Origin: JBAXPW01 sp037132015
GTDB taxonomy: Bacteria > Patescibacteriota > Microgenomatia > UBA1406 > GWC2-37-13
Assembly (NCBI GenBank): GCA_037132015.1
Contig: JBAXPW010000019.1
Coordinates: 1-23,918 of the forward strand
DNA: 23,918 nucleotides
Reading direction: 5' to 3'
Positions within the stretch are counted from its first letter, which is position 1. Each line of letters opens with the position of its first letter. This document shows, in pieces, positions 6,971 to 14,750 of the stretch. Made by a program: the position numbers and the translations under genes. Below the pieces are notes generated by a model. The model made no database searches. It saw nothing but the letters and a program-made list of their open reading frames with translations, and was not told where the DNA came from.

Positions 6971-8713
6971 ATGAAAAGAATAAACACACCAGATATAGAA
7001 ATAAATCAAAAGTCTAAGGTCGAAAATCTAAAGTCGAATGACGAGGGTCAAAAGTCTAACGTCGAAAGTCTAAAGTCGAATGGCGAAAGTCAAAATAATA
7101 TCAGAATAGTCATTGGATATCCTCCAATTGAATCAAAAAAAGGTGTAGCGTTACTTTCTCAAAATAGACAATTTCAATACTTTAATACTCCTACTTATAT
7201 TTATCCTATGGTGCCAGCCTATATGGCAACTAATCTTCAGCAAAATGGATACACAGTGCACTGGATGGATGGAATTGCAGAACAAAAAACATATGCTCAA
7301 TGGTTTGCAGATCTTAAATCAATAAAACCTGATTATTTAATCGTTGAAACAAAAGCCCCCATTGTGAAACTTCACTGGAAACTCATAAATGACTTAAAAC
7401 GCAGACTTCCAAATCTCAAACTCATATGGGTAGGGGACCATGTAAGTTATCTTCCTCTTGAACTTTTTGAAAAAAGTAAAGTAGATTATGTCATAACAGG
7501 TGGCGATTATGATTTTGTTTCTGTTAATTTACTCAATCATATTCATAAAAAAGAGGAGCTTGAAGGTGGGGTGTATTGGAGAGAGTCAAATACAGATATC
7601 AAAACATCGCCAAAAAAATCTGAGCAACTTTCTACTGGAGAAACTATTCATTCTTCAGGATTTGCATCATTAAAACACAATCTTGACGCACTTCCTTTAG
7701 TAGATCGTGATCTTACAAAGTGGAAGTTATATGCCTTTGCAAATGGCAATTATAAATATACTCCCGGGACCTATATGTATTCGGGACGAGATTGTTGGTG
7801 GAATCGATGTACTTTTTGCGTTTGGGATCATACTATCAATCCACTTGGATCGTATCGCAGTTTTTCCCCTGAACGATTATTTGATGAAGTTAAACATGTT
7901 GTTGATACCTATGGAGTGAAAGAAATATTTGATGATGCAGGCACCATGTTTATTGGACCCAAACTCAAAAAATTCTGTAATTTACTTATCGAAAGTGGTT
8001 ATAACAAAAAAGTCAGATATGGATGTAATATGCGATTTAACGCATTAAAGCAAGAGCATTATGATCTTATGGCAAAGGCAGGTTTTAGATTTATTCTTTA
8101 TGGAATGGAATCAGGAAATCAAAAAACACTTGATAAACTCAATAAAGGAACAAAGGATGAAGATACAATCAATGGATCAAAAATGGCTTCACAAGCAGGA
8201 CTTGATCCCCATGCAACAATCATGCTTGGTTATCCATGGGAGACATATGAAGATGCACAACGAACAATTGAGGTTGCAAAATATTGTTTCAAAAAAGGAT
8301 ATTTTCGTACAATGCAAGCCACTATCGTGATTCCGTATCCTGGAACCCCTTTATACACTGAATGTATAGAAAAAAATTGGTTATTAACAACTGATTATGC
8401 ACGTTTTGACATGAGAGAACCTGTGATGAAAATTCCATTTGGAAAAGAAAAAATACTGAGCTTAACTCAAGAATTGTATTCTTCATTCTTCACTCCGCAT
8501 TATGTGTTTCATACTCTTATTCGGTTGCGCTCTTTTCATGATATTAAATATCTTTTTTACATGGCTTGGAAACTGATTGGACATTTGTTAGATTTTAATC
8601 CCAAACAAACATTAGTTTCATGGAAATCAAAAGAATTCTGGCAGAATGTTTCATCAACCTTATTCAAACAATTCTCTTTGAATAAGACGAGTATTGATAA
8701 ACAAAAAGCTTAA
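6971..8713 (+). CDS. B12-binding radical SAM enzyme
   Basis: 580 residues. An unusual Lys/Ser/Asn-rich insert fills residues 12-41 (see repeat). Residues about 45-205 look like a cobalamin-binding Rossmann domain (IVIGYPP, then PAYMATNLQQNGY, VGDHVSYLP and VDYVITGGDYDF). The radical SAM core follows at about 260-480, with the cluster motif C275-WWNR-C280-TF-C283. Later come FDDAGTMF, YGMESGN and MLGYPWET, typical of this superclass. The C-terminal 100 residues are helical. The cluster spacing is C-x4-C-x2-C rather than the common C-x3-C-x2-C. Members of this class perform methyl transfers, cyclisations or other radical reactions, often on lipids, sugars or peptides. The substrate cannot be told. 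Glycan genes nearby make a surface-lipid or sugar modification possible. Confidence 0.88.
   Translation: MKRINTPDIEINQKSKVENLKSNDEGQKSNVESLKSNGESQNNIRIVIGYPPIESKKGVALLSQNRQFQYFNTPTYIYPMVPAYMATNLQQNGYTVHWMDGIAEQKTYAQWFADLKSIKPDYLIVETKAPIVKLHWKLINDLKRRLPNLKLIWVGDHVSYLPLELFEKSKVDYVITGGDYDFVSVNLLNHIHKKEELEGGVYWRESNTDIKTSPKKSEQLSTGETIHSSGFASLKHNLDALPLVDRDLTKWKLYAFANGNYKYTPGTYMYSGRDCWWNRCTFCVWDHTINPLGSYRSFSPERLFDEVKHVVDTYGVKEIFDDAGTMFIGPKLKKFCNLLIESGYNKKVRYGCNMRFNALKQEHYDLMAKAGFRFILYGMESGNQKTLDKLNKGTKDEDTINGSKMASQAGLDPHATIMLGYPWETYEDAQRTIEVAKYCFKKGYFRTMQATIVIPYPGTPLYTECIEKNWLLTTDYARFDMREPVMKIPFGKEKILSLTQELYSSFFTPHYVFHTLIRLRSFHDIKYLFYMAWKLIGHLLDFNPKQTLVSWKSKEFWQNVSSTLFKQFSLNKTSIDKQKA
7006..7095 (+). 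repeat. 42-bp tandem repeat, translated
   Basis: Two copies (7006-7047 and 7048-7089) differ at about five positions, and a third starts at 7090 (TCAAAA). Each unit is 14 codons, so the frame is kept: QKSKVENLKSNDEG then QKSNVESLKSNGES. The unit is built from short words such as AAAGTCGAA and GTCTAAAGTC. It sits between the promoter and the first conserved domain of the radical SAM protein. Confidence 0.9.
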
Positions 8714-8724
8714 TCTATGTTGTC

Positions 8725-8744
8725 ATTCCGACGAAAGTCGGAAT
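8725..8744. repeat. REP-like palindrome with a GAAA loop
   Basis: ATTCCGAC, GAAA, GTCGGAAT: a perfect 8-bp stem closed by a GNRA-type tetraloop, 11 nt behind the radical SAM stop and just before the end of the convergent gene (8749). The surrounding word GTCATTCCGACGAAAGTCGG resembles the short palindromic repeats common in intergenic regions of many bacteria. No T-run follows on either strand, so it is a weak terminator at best, though it could act between the two convergent genes. Confidence 0.8.
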
Positions 8745-8748
8745 CTAT

Positions 8749-10569
8749 CTAATTTAATTTCTTCAACATTTCTTGTGCAATATTATTCTGAGGGTTTATT
8801 TGCAGAGCAACACTAAAATATTTTTTCGCCTCATCAATGTTTTTATTTTGAACAAGCATAAGACCTAGTACAGTAAAGGCCTGATCACTTTTTTGAGATA
8901 AGGTAATTGCTTGTTTTGCATGAAGTTCTGCATTTTGATAATCCTTTTTTTCAAAATATAACACCGAAAGATTTTCATGTGTTTGAGGAATATTGGGATT
9001 ATATTTCATTGCTTCTAAATAATACTTCATGGCTTCTTCTTTTCGATTTATCCTTTGATAATTATTTGCCATATTGTGATACGCATCTGCATAGTTAGGA
9101 AGAATTTCAGTAGCATGCTTAAATGCTTCTATAGCTTTTTCATATTCACCATGTCTCGAGTATACATCACCCATATTATTAAACGATTTTGGATCTTCTG
9201 GCGCAGTAAATGCTGTTGCTATATATAAAGTATCTTCATTTCGCCAATCAAAGTTACGAATATACGTACGGGTTGATAATAGTATTAAAATCAAAGCTAC
9301 AACTCCGATTACATAATGTTTATACGATTTTTGAACATAATATTTTTCAAGTAAATATACTACTGAAACAATTATTCCAAATGATGCTAAATAAAGATAT
9401 CGCTCTGCATAAAGATATGATATGCGAATAGGAAGAAGTGTAGGAATAAGTATACAGATAAAAAAAACAAGCCAGAAAAAAATAAATTTATCCTTCAAAT
9501 ATGCATATATCACAGCAGAAATATATCCTATAAACACAATCCATCTCAATAAAATATCACTATTCGAATAATATATTTTTGATTGATAAAAACTCAAGAG
9601 TATGGGATAAAATAATAACCGTAAATACTCAGCAATAGCAATTGGAACCTGCAAAAATGGGTTATCCATCCCAGCGTTCATATAATAATCTTTTTGAAGA
9701 GAAACCACACGACTAACAGCTAGATCAAGATAAAAAAATGAAAATACACACGTTATAAAAAAATAGGGGAGAAGCATTTTCCAATTTTTTCTCAAATCAA
9801 AGAATACAAACTCAAACAAAATAATCACAAAAATATATGAAAGAGCTTTATCAGAACTCAATAGAGAACAGAGAAAAAAAATAAGCGATAGATAATAAAA
9901 TTTAATCTCTTTTTTTGAAAGATAATAAAACAAAATTGAACCCATAAAGAAAAAACTATACTGGGGATATACACCTCCAGCAATCCATGTAACAGATTCA
10001 ATAATAATAGGATGGATAACAAACAGAAAAGAAGACACAAAAGCAATAAATTTCGATCTCGTCATCAGACCAATCAATGTGAAGAGAAAAAACGCAGTTC
10101 CGATATGGAACAACATATTAGAAACACGAAAAAAGAACGGATCTAAACCGAATATTGTTTGTATGAGAAGATACACACTTGGACGTAAAATCATCAACAT
10201 GCTATTAAAGATATAGGTATCTACGGGACCAATAGTGAAAGCCTTTACAATAGAAAGATCATCAGAGACAAATGTTGCAAAAAATACATTTGCATAGATA
10301 CATAAAAAAATAAATAGAATTGGAATAAAATAATGCCACGTATCCTGTAACCAAGAAACTAAATCATATGAAAAAAGTTCTACAATAGAAGGTATATTTT
10401 TTCCAGTTTTAATATTTTTGTTTCCTTTCTTCGAGGAAATTCCATATCTCTTTGTTATAAATTCGTCAACAACTGAGACCGAAATATCAAGATATTCAGC
10501 AATCTTTTCTGAAGATTTATTTTTATAGTTACTTTTTATATATCGTATTTGTTTTTGACTAAGATTCAT
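8749..10569 (-). CDS. TMTC-like membrane glycosyltransferase with C-terminal TPRs and N-terminal HTH-like segment
   Basis: 606 residues from the ATG at 10569, which follows a TATACT by 7 nt. The longer frame to 10629 would run into the neighbouring gene. Residues 1-45 (from NLSQKQIRYIK through EKIAEYLDIS to RYGI) look like a helix-turn-helix. Residues about 78-455 hold roughly ten to eleven membrane helices. The first outside loop carries D103-D104 (FVSDDLS), the place of the catalytic acid in GT-C enzymes of the PMT/TMTC type. Residues about 460-606 form at least four TPRs (GDVYSRHGEYEKAIEAFKHA and similar). TMTC proteins transfer mannose from a lipid carrier to protein Ser/Thr. That role is likely by family but unproven here. 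Confidence 0.85.
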   Translation of the reverse strand: MNLSQKQIRYIKSNYKNKSSEKIAEYLDISVSVVDEFITKRYGISSKKGNKNIKTGKNIPSIVELFSYDLVSWLQDTWHYFIPILFIFLCIYANVFFATFVSDDLSIVKAFTIGPVDTYIFNSMLMILRPSVYLLIQTIFGLDPFFFRVSNMLFHIGTAFFLFTLIGLMTRSKFIAFVSSFLFVIHPIIIESVTWIAGGVYPQYSFFFMGSILFYYLSKKEIKFYYLSLIFFLCSLLSSDKALSYIFVIILFEFVFFDLRKNWKMLLPYFFITCVFSFFYLDLAVSRVVSLQKDYYMNAGMDNPFLQVPIAIAEYLRLLFYPILLSFYQSKIYYSNSDILLRWIVFIGYISAVIYAYLKDKFIFFWLVFFICILIPTLLPIRISYLYAERYLYLASFGIIVSVVYLLEKYYVQKSYKHYVIGVVALILILLSTRTYIRNFDWRNEDTLYIATAFTAPEDPKSFNNMGDVYSRHGEYEKAIEAFKHATEILPNYADAYHNMANNYQRINRKEEAMKYYLEAMKYNPNIPQTHENLSVLYFEKKDYQNAELHAKQAITLSQKSDQAFTVLGLMLVQNKNIDEAKKYFSVALQINPQNNIAQEMLKKLN

Positions 10570-10576
10570 AATAAAA

Positions 10577-10582
10577 AGTATA
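10577..10582 (-). promoter_or_regulatory. -10 element of the TMTC-like gene
   Basis: Minus-strand TATACT, 7 nt before the ATG at 10569. It supports the shorter start over the in-frame extension to 10629, which would overlap the end of the upstream gene by 17 nt. No strong -35 is visible. Confidence 0.5.
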
Positions 10583-10612
10583 CATAAACTATATCTCAAA
10601 GAAAGGAGTATT

Positions 10613-11356
10613 TTATTTTTTACCTTCAACTACAAGAAAGTGACATAAAAGTTGAAATATTCGATATTTTGGAAATGCACTAAATTGAATATTCTTAAAT
10701 GGAATTCCAAAAAATACATAATGCATTTTTATATCTTTAAATCCTATCTCTTCCATCAAAATTTTCAAATGCCACTCTGCAAATTCAAAAGTATGGAAAT
10801 AATCACCAACAACATCCCAAGTAGCATGATATTGGGGAAAATCCAATTTTCCTACAATTATACGTAAAATATTCATAATTCTTAATAAGTTTGGCGTTCC
10901 AACAATAATAGTCCCACCCTTTTTAAGAACTCGGTATTGCTCAGATAAAAATAAAAACGGTTTATTTACATGCTCAAGCACATCATAGTGATAAATCAAA
11001 TCAAATTTATTTTCACTAAAGGGCAACTGCTTATCAGCTTTTACTTGCGTATACTTCCAATTTCCCATGGTTTGCAACATATACTGATCTTTCTTATTCA
11101 CAGGACATTTCACAATATCTGTTGCAGTAATATTAGCTATGTATTTTTCATGCTTAAACGAAATATAGTCCCAAAATCCATTACCTGTTGAAACAGATAA
11201 TGCATGACTATTTTTTTTCAATTTTATTGTTTTCAAAATTTTCACAAAAATATTTTGATACGCAGTTCCGCATCGCATCCAACTATAGAATGTATTAGTT
11301 TCTAAGATAGTTGGTAACACACCATTATATTGTTGTCCTTGAGATTGATGTTTCAT
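10613..11356 (-). CDS. Class I SAM-dependent methyltransferase (Methyltransf_11 type)
   Basis: 247 residues from the ATG at 11356. The S-adenosylmethionine-binding fold shows a slightly divergent motif I (LSVSTGNGFWDY, from residue 53), an acidic strand end ATD (78-80), DVLEHV (125-130) and LKKGGTIIVGTPN (144-156). Upstream in-frame starts exist at 11386 and 11419. I prefer 11356 because a TATAAT-like hexamer (11375-11380) lies 18 nt before it, inside the longer reading. Its position next to glycosyltransferases suggests it methylates a sugar or lipid-linked intermediate, but the substrate is not readable. It is divergent from the glycosyltransferase at 11451. Confidence 0.82.
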   Translation of the reverse strand: MKHQSQGQQYNGVLPTILETNTFYSWMRCGTAYQNIFVKILKTIKLKKNSHALSVSTGNGFWDYISFKHEKYIANITATDIVKCPVNKKDQYMLQTMGNWKYTQVKADKQLPFSENKFDLIYHYDVLEHVNKPFLFLSEQYRVLKKGGTIIVGTPNLLRIMNILRIIVGKLDFPQYHATWDVVGDYFHTFEFAEWHLKILMEEIGFKDIKMHYVFFGIPFKNIQFSAFPKYRIFQLLCHFLVVEGKK

Positions 11357-11450
11357 ATATAAATATAGGTTCCTATTATAATACATCCGCTCTTGATTTT
11401 TATGAGGAAGTATATACAATTATCTCATAAAATACATTTTCTCCCATCAA

Positions 11451-12239
11451 ATGATAAAAAACAAAATAGATCTGACAGTTATTATTCCTGCCTACAAACA
11501 AAGTAAGACCATAATAAATGATGTAAAAAATATTAAAAAAGTACTCGACTCAATACGATACACATATGAGATAGTCATTGTTTTTGATGGAAAAGTTGAT
11601 AATTCATTTCAAAAAATTAAACAATTAAAATTATCTTCAGTTACCTGCATCGAATATACTAAAAATCAGGGGAAATTTTATGCAATTCGCCTTGGAATGC
11701 GATATGCAAAAGGATATTATGTGATGTTTTTAGACTCAGGCATGGAAATAGATCCAAGCGGTATATCTATGCTTTTACAACACATGGACTGGTATCAGGC
11801 AGACATAATTGTTGGATCAAAACGTCATCCTGCTTCCCTCGTAGAATACACACTATCACGAAAAATATTATCTTTTGGATACTATTGGATTGTCAGACTA
11901 TTATTTTCCATCTCTGTAACCGATACTCAAGCTGGATTAAAATTATTTCGACTACCAGTGCTTGAAACAATATTACCTTTATTAGTTGAAAATAAATTTG
12001 CTGGGGATCTCGAGATGCTTGTTGTCGCACAACAAAAAGGGTTTACACGAATTTTTGATTCTCCGATCAAATTATCGTATAAATGGTCAAAAATAACCTC
12101 TGCCGCATCCCTGCATTCAATAGTTAACATCCTTATAGATACAGTTGCAATTTTTTATCGCGCCAATATCTTGCACTATTACGACAAATCACAAAAAACT
12201 ACGCTCATCGAAACACCCATAAAAATATATAAAAGTTAA
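11451..12239 (+). CDS. Family 2 glycosyltransferase, polyprenyl-phosphate sugar synthase-like
   Basis: 262 residues. The N-terminus LTVIIPAYKQ is the GT-A opening strand. The metal-binding region reads FLDSGMEIDP (93-102) where most relatives have DxD (D95, S96, G97). DTQAGLKLF (158-166) is the hallmark of dolichol-phosphate-mannose synthase/GtrB-like enzymes. A weakly hydrophobic stretch lies near residues 230-245. Such enzymes charge undecaprenyl phosphate with mannose or glucose, the donor used by GT-C enzymes. This fits the two GT-C-type genes in the window (8749-10569 and 14751-16265). The pathway link is inference. Confidence 0.85.
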   Translation: MIKNKIDLTVIIPAYKQSKTIINDVKNIKKVLDSIRYTYEIVIVFDGKVDNSFQKIKQLKLSSVTCIEYTKNQGKFYAIRLGMRYAKGYYVMFLDSGMEIDPSGISMLLQHMDWYQADIIVGSKRHPASLVEYTLSRKILSFGYYWIVRLLFSISVTDTQAGLKLFRLPVLETILPLLVENKFAGDLEMLVVAQQKGFTRIFDSPIKLSYKWSKITSAASLHSIVNILIDTVAIFYRANILHYYDKSQKTTLIETPIKIYKS

Positions 12240-12250
12240 TGATATTAAAA

Positions 12251-12259
12251 TGATATAAT
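12251..12259 (+). promoter_or_regulatory. Extended -10 promoter of the dehydrogenase gene
   Basis: TGATATAAT is a perfect extended -10 (TGnTATAAT), ending 6 nt before the ATG at 12266. No -35 is needed for such promoters and none is clear. It predicts a leaderless mRNA. Confidence 0.7.
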
Positions 12260-12265
12260 TCAAAT

Positions 12266-13162
12266 ATGCTTATATACGTAACTGAAAAAGACGGAATTGA
12301 TACAGATGCTCTGGAAGTATTAACAAGAAATAATCATACCATTATGTATGAGCTTCAAGATAAAAAAGAAGAGGTAGAAGTTCTTTTTTTTCGCACATAT
12401 ACACAAGCTAATGAAGCATTTCTTTCACAATTTCCACAATTGAAATATATACTTCGCGCAGGAACAGGAATTGAAAATATCGATGCTGATTATTGTAAAA
12501 ACAAAAATATTACTGTCATAAACTCTCCCGGAGCAAATGCAAATGCAGTCGCAGAATTTGTGATATTGGCTATTCTTACGCTCTATCGCAAACTTCCTCA
12601 ACACATGCAAAATGCGAAAGAGGGAAAATGGCGTGATTTTGCGTTATTAGGAGAAGAGATGAAGGGCAAAACACTCGGATTAATTGGATGTGGGCACATT
12701 GGACGATTGGTTGCTCAAAAGATACGCGGATTTGAAATAGCAAATGTCATCGGATACGATCCATATCTAACCGAAACTCAACTGGCTGTGAATAAAATAG
12801 AAAAAAAAGAATTAGTTGACGTTATAACCCAATCAGATATTCTTTCAATTCATGTTCCTCTGACGGATGAAACTAAAAATCTTTTATCAGCAAAAGAACT
12901 TGCTACGATGAAACCATCATCGATAATCATTAACACCTCACGTGGAGGTATAGTCAATGAAGAAGATCTTATACATACAATTAAAGAAAAAATAATCTCT
13001 GGTGTAGCTCTTGATGTGTTTACAACGGAGCCAACAATAAACCTAGAATTATTACAGTATCCCAATATCCTATGTACTCCTCATATCGGTGCACTTACGT
13101 TAGAAGCAAATAAAAGCATGTCTATGCAGGTGGTACAAAAATTTTTGAAAATGTGTGTTTAG
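12266..13162 (+). CDS. D-2-hydroxyacid dehydrogenase (phosphoglycerate dehydrogenase-like)
   Basis: 298 residues, a short form without the C-terminal ACT domain of longer SerA proteins. It oxidises or reduces D-2-hydroxyacids with NAD. RAGTGIENID and NSPGANANAVAEF belong to the substrate domain. LIGCGHIGRLVAQ is the NAD-binding loop, with an acidic end at YDPY. The catalytic set is complete: R226 (NTSRGG), E255 (FTTEP) and H273 (CTPHIGA). It is closest by motif to 3-phosphoglycerate dehydrogenase, but a dehydrogenase for another hydroxyacid cannot be excluded. It lies inside the glycan region with its own promoter, so it may be a housekeeping gene that sits there by chance. Confidence 0.88.
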   Translation: MLIYVTEKDGIDTDALEVLTRNNHTIMYELQDKKEEVEVLFFRTYTQANEAFLSQFPQLKYILRAGTGIENIDADYCKNKNITVINSPGANANAVAEFVILAILTLYRKLPQHMQNAKEGKWRDFALLGEEMKGKTLGLIGCGHIGRLVAQKIRGFEIANVIGYDPYLTETQLAVNKIEKKELVDVITQSDILSIHVPLTDETKNLLSAKELATMKPSSIIINTSRGGIVNEEDLIHTIKEKIISGVALDVFTTEPTINLELLQYPNILCTPHIGALTLEANKSMSMQVVQKFLKMCV

Positions 13163-13194
13163 AAAATAATTGTTGTTCGAAATATTTTATCATA

Positions 13195-13974
13195 TCATGC
13201 TATGTCTGCAAACATGCCTTCAAGTTTTTTGAAGATCCAATATCCAAGACAAAATACAATGAGTGAAACGCACACACCAATAAACAAACTACTCCAATTG
13301 AGAGAACCCTGAGCTAATAATACTTCACGATAGGCATTGATAAACACCGACATAGGATTTATCTTAAAAATCCATCTGTAGTGTTCAGGAAAAAATTCTG
13401 TCGCATATATTACAGGAGTTACATAAAACCACATCGTAATAACGAGGGTCAATAAATACTGAATATCTCGATAAAATAAATTAAATGCCGATAACATCAA
13501 TGCAATACCAAGTATAAAAATCAGTTGAACTAAAAAAATTGGGAAAAATAACAACATGTACCATGTAAAGGGCAGATGAAACCACAACATCATAAGTAAA
13601 AATAAAATTGATGCAAGAAAAAAATCAAACGCCTTTGCAAGAACTGTGGATAACACAAGAACCTCACGAGGAAAATATATTTTTTTAATAATCGCACTAT
13701 TTTCAATAAGAATTGAAAGTGATGCACCAAGAGAATTTGCAAAAAATGTCCAAGGTAACAATCCTGCGTATATAAAAACAGGATAGGGGACGCCTACTTT
13801 TGTAATTTTCAATATAGTAGAAAATATAAAACTCATGATTAACATCTGCATAAATGGATTTAATATCACCCAAAAAAATCCAAGGAACGATTGTTTATAT
13901 CGCACTTTTATCTCTCGAAGAGAAAGATGCTTGATCAATTCCCAATACAAAAAAATCTGAGTAATGTTTTTCAT
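13195..13974 (-). CDS. ABC-2 type polysaccharide export permease (Wzm-like)
   Basis: 259 residues with about six membrane helices. The N-terminal segment LIKHLSLREIKVRYKQSFLG, followed by FFWVILNPFMQMLIM, is characteristic of RfbA/Wzm/TagG permeases. The start overlaps the stop of the ATPase gene by 4 nt (ATGA), so translation is probably coupled. It forms the membrane channel of a two-component exporter for lipid-linked glycans. Confidence 0.93.
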   Translation of the reverse strand: MKNITQIFLYWELIKHLSLREIKVRYKQSFLGFFWVILNPFMQMLIMSFIFSTILKITKVGVPYPVFIYAGLLPWTFFANSLGASLSILIENSAIIKKIYFPREVLVLSTVLAKAFDFFLASILFLLMMLWFHLPFTWYMLLFFPIFLVQLIFILGIALMLSAFNLFYRDIQYLLTLVITMWFYVTPVIYATEFFPEHYRWIFKINPMSVFINAYREVLLAQGSLNWSSLFIGVCVSLIVFCLGYWIFKKLEGMFADIA

Positions 13975-14687
13975 GTTTCTGTGTTATACATTTTTAATCC
14001 TTCTTCAACGGGACCATCATATTTTAACTCTCCATGTTTAAGATATAACACTCTATCACAAAAATTTTTCACCAACTCTGAAGAATGACTCACTAGAATC
14101 ATTGTTACATTTTTTTCCTTAAATTCCTTCATTTTTTTGATACATTTATCTTGAAATAAAGCATCACCAACGGACAAAATTTCATCAAGAAGAAGAATTT
14201 CAGGATCTGTAAATATTGCAACCGAAAAAGCCAATCTGAGATACATTCCCGATGAATAATATTTGATAGGAACATCAATAAAATCACGAATCTCTGCAAA
14301 CTCTACAATGTCTTCTACCTTGCTTTTTATATACGATTCTTTTAATCCCAAAATAACACCATTTAATACGATATTTTCCATTCCTGTAAGTTCAGGATGA
14401 AATCCAGCACCAAGTTCGATAAGTGGAGCAATTCTCCCTGAAATTTCAACTTTACCTTTTGTTGGTTGTGATACGTTTGCTATTAGTTTAAGAAGAGTTG
14501 ATTTGCCAGCACCGTTACGACCTACTATACCCACGCTTTCACCTTTGTTTATCTCAAATGAAATATGTTTAAGAGCATGAACTTTCTCAAGTGTTTTTTG
14601 TTGTACAAATATTGCTTGGATAAATTCTTTTACTGTCTTCTGATGTTGAAAGTAAAAATACTTATCTACATTTTTGAATGATATCAT
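13971..14687 (-). CDS. Polysaccharide export ABC ATPase (Wzt-like), short form
   Basis: 238 residues. Walker A is GRNGAGKS (56-63). The signature is YSSGM (144-148, in place of LSGGQ, as usual for Wzt/TagH). Walker B is ILLLDE (164-169), followed by the ILSVGD loop, and the switch histidine is in LVSHSS. The domain ends directly after the ATPase, so there is no C-terminal carbohydrate-binding domain like that of E. coli O9a Wzt. It is therefore probably of the type that exports glycans without reading a terminal cap. A TAAAAT hexamer ends 8 nt before the ATG. It forms an operon with the permease gene. Confidence 0.93.
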   Translation of the reverse strand: MISFKNVDKYFYFQHQKTVKEFIQAIFVQQKTLEKVHALKHISFEINKGESVGIVGRNGAGKSTLLKLIANVSQPTKGKVEISGRIAPLIELGAGFHPELTGMENIVLNGVILGLKESYIKSKVEDIVEFAEIRDFIDVPIKYYSSGMYLRLAFSVAIFTDPEILLLDEILSVGDALFQDKCIKKMKEFKEKNVTMILVSHSSELVKNFCDRVLYLKHGELKYDGPVEEGLKMYNTET

Positions 14688-14695
14688 ACGTTTCT

Positions 14696-14701
14696 ATTTT
14701 A
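14696..14701 (-). promoter_or_regulatory. Possible -10 element of the ABC exporter operon
   Basis: Minus-strand TAAAAT, 8 nt before the ATPase ATG at 14687. It follows the short spacing seen at other genes; the -35 is unclear. Confidence 0.4.
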
Positions 14702-14750
14702 CCGCATTTGTGGTTAAAATACAGTATTGCAGAATTTTAAGCATGCTATC

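Noticed and set aside
7006..7095. CRISPR-like array
   Set aside because: The units are directly adjacent without spacers, keep the reading frame and occur only twice, so this is a tandem repeat.
8717..8750. The palindrome behind the radical SAM gene as a true rho-independent terminator
   Set aside because: The stem is good, but the following sequence on both strands lacks a run of T, so I list it as a REP-like repeat.
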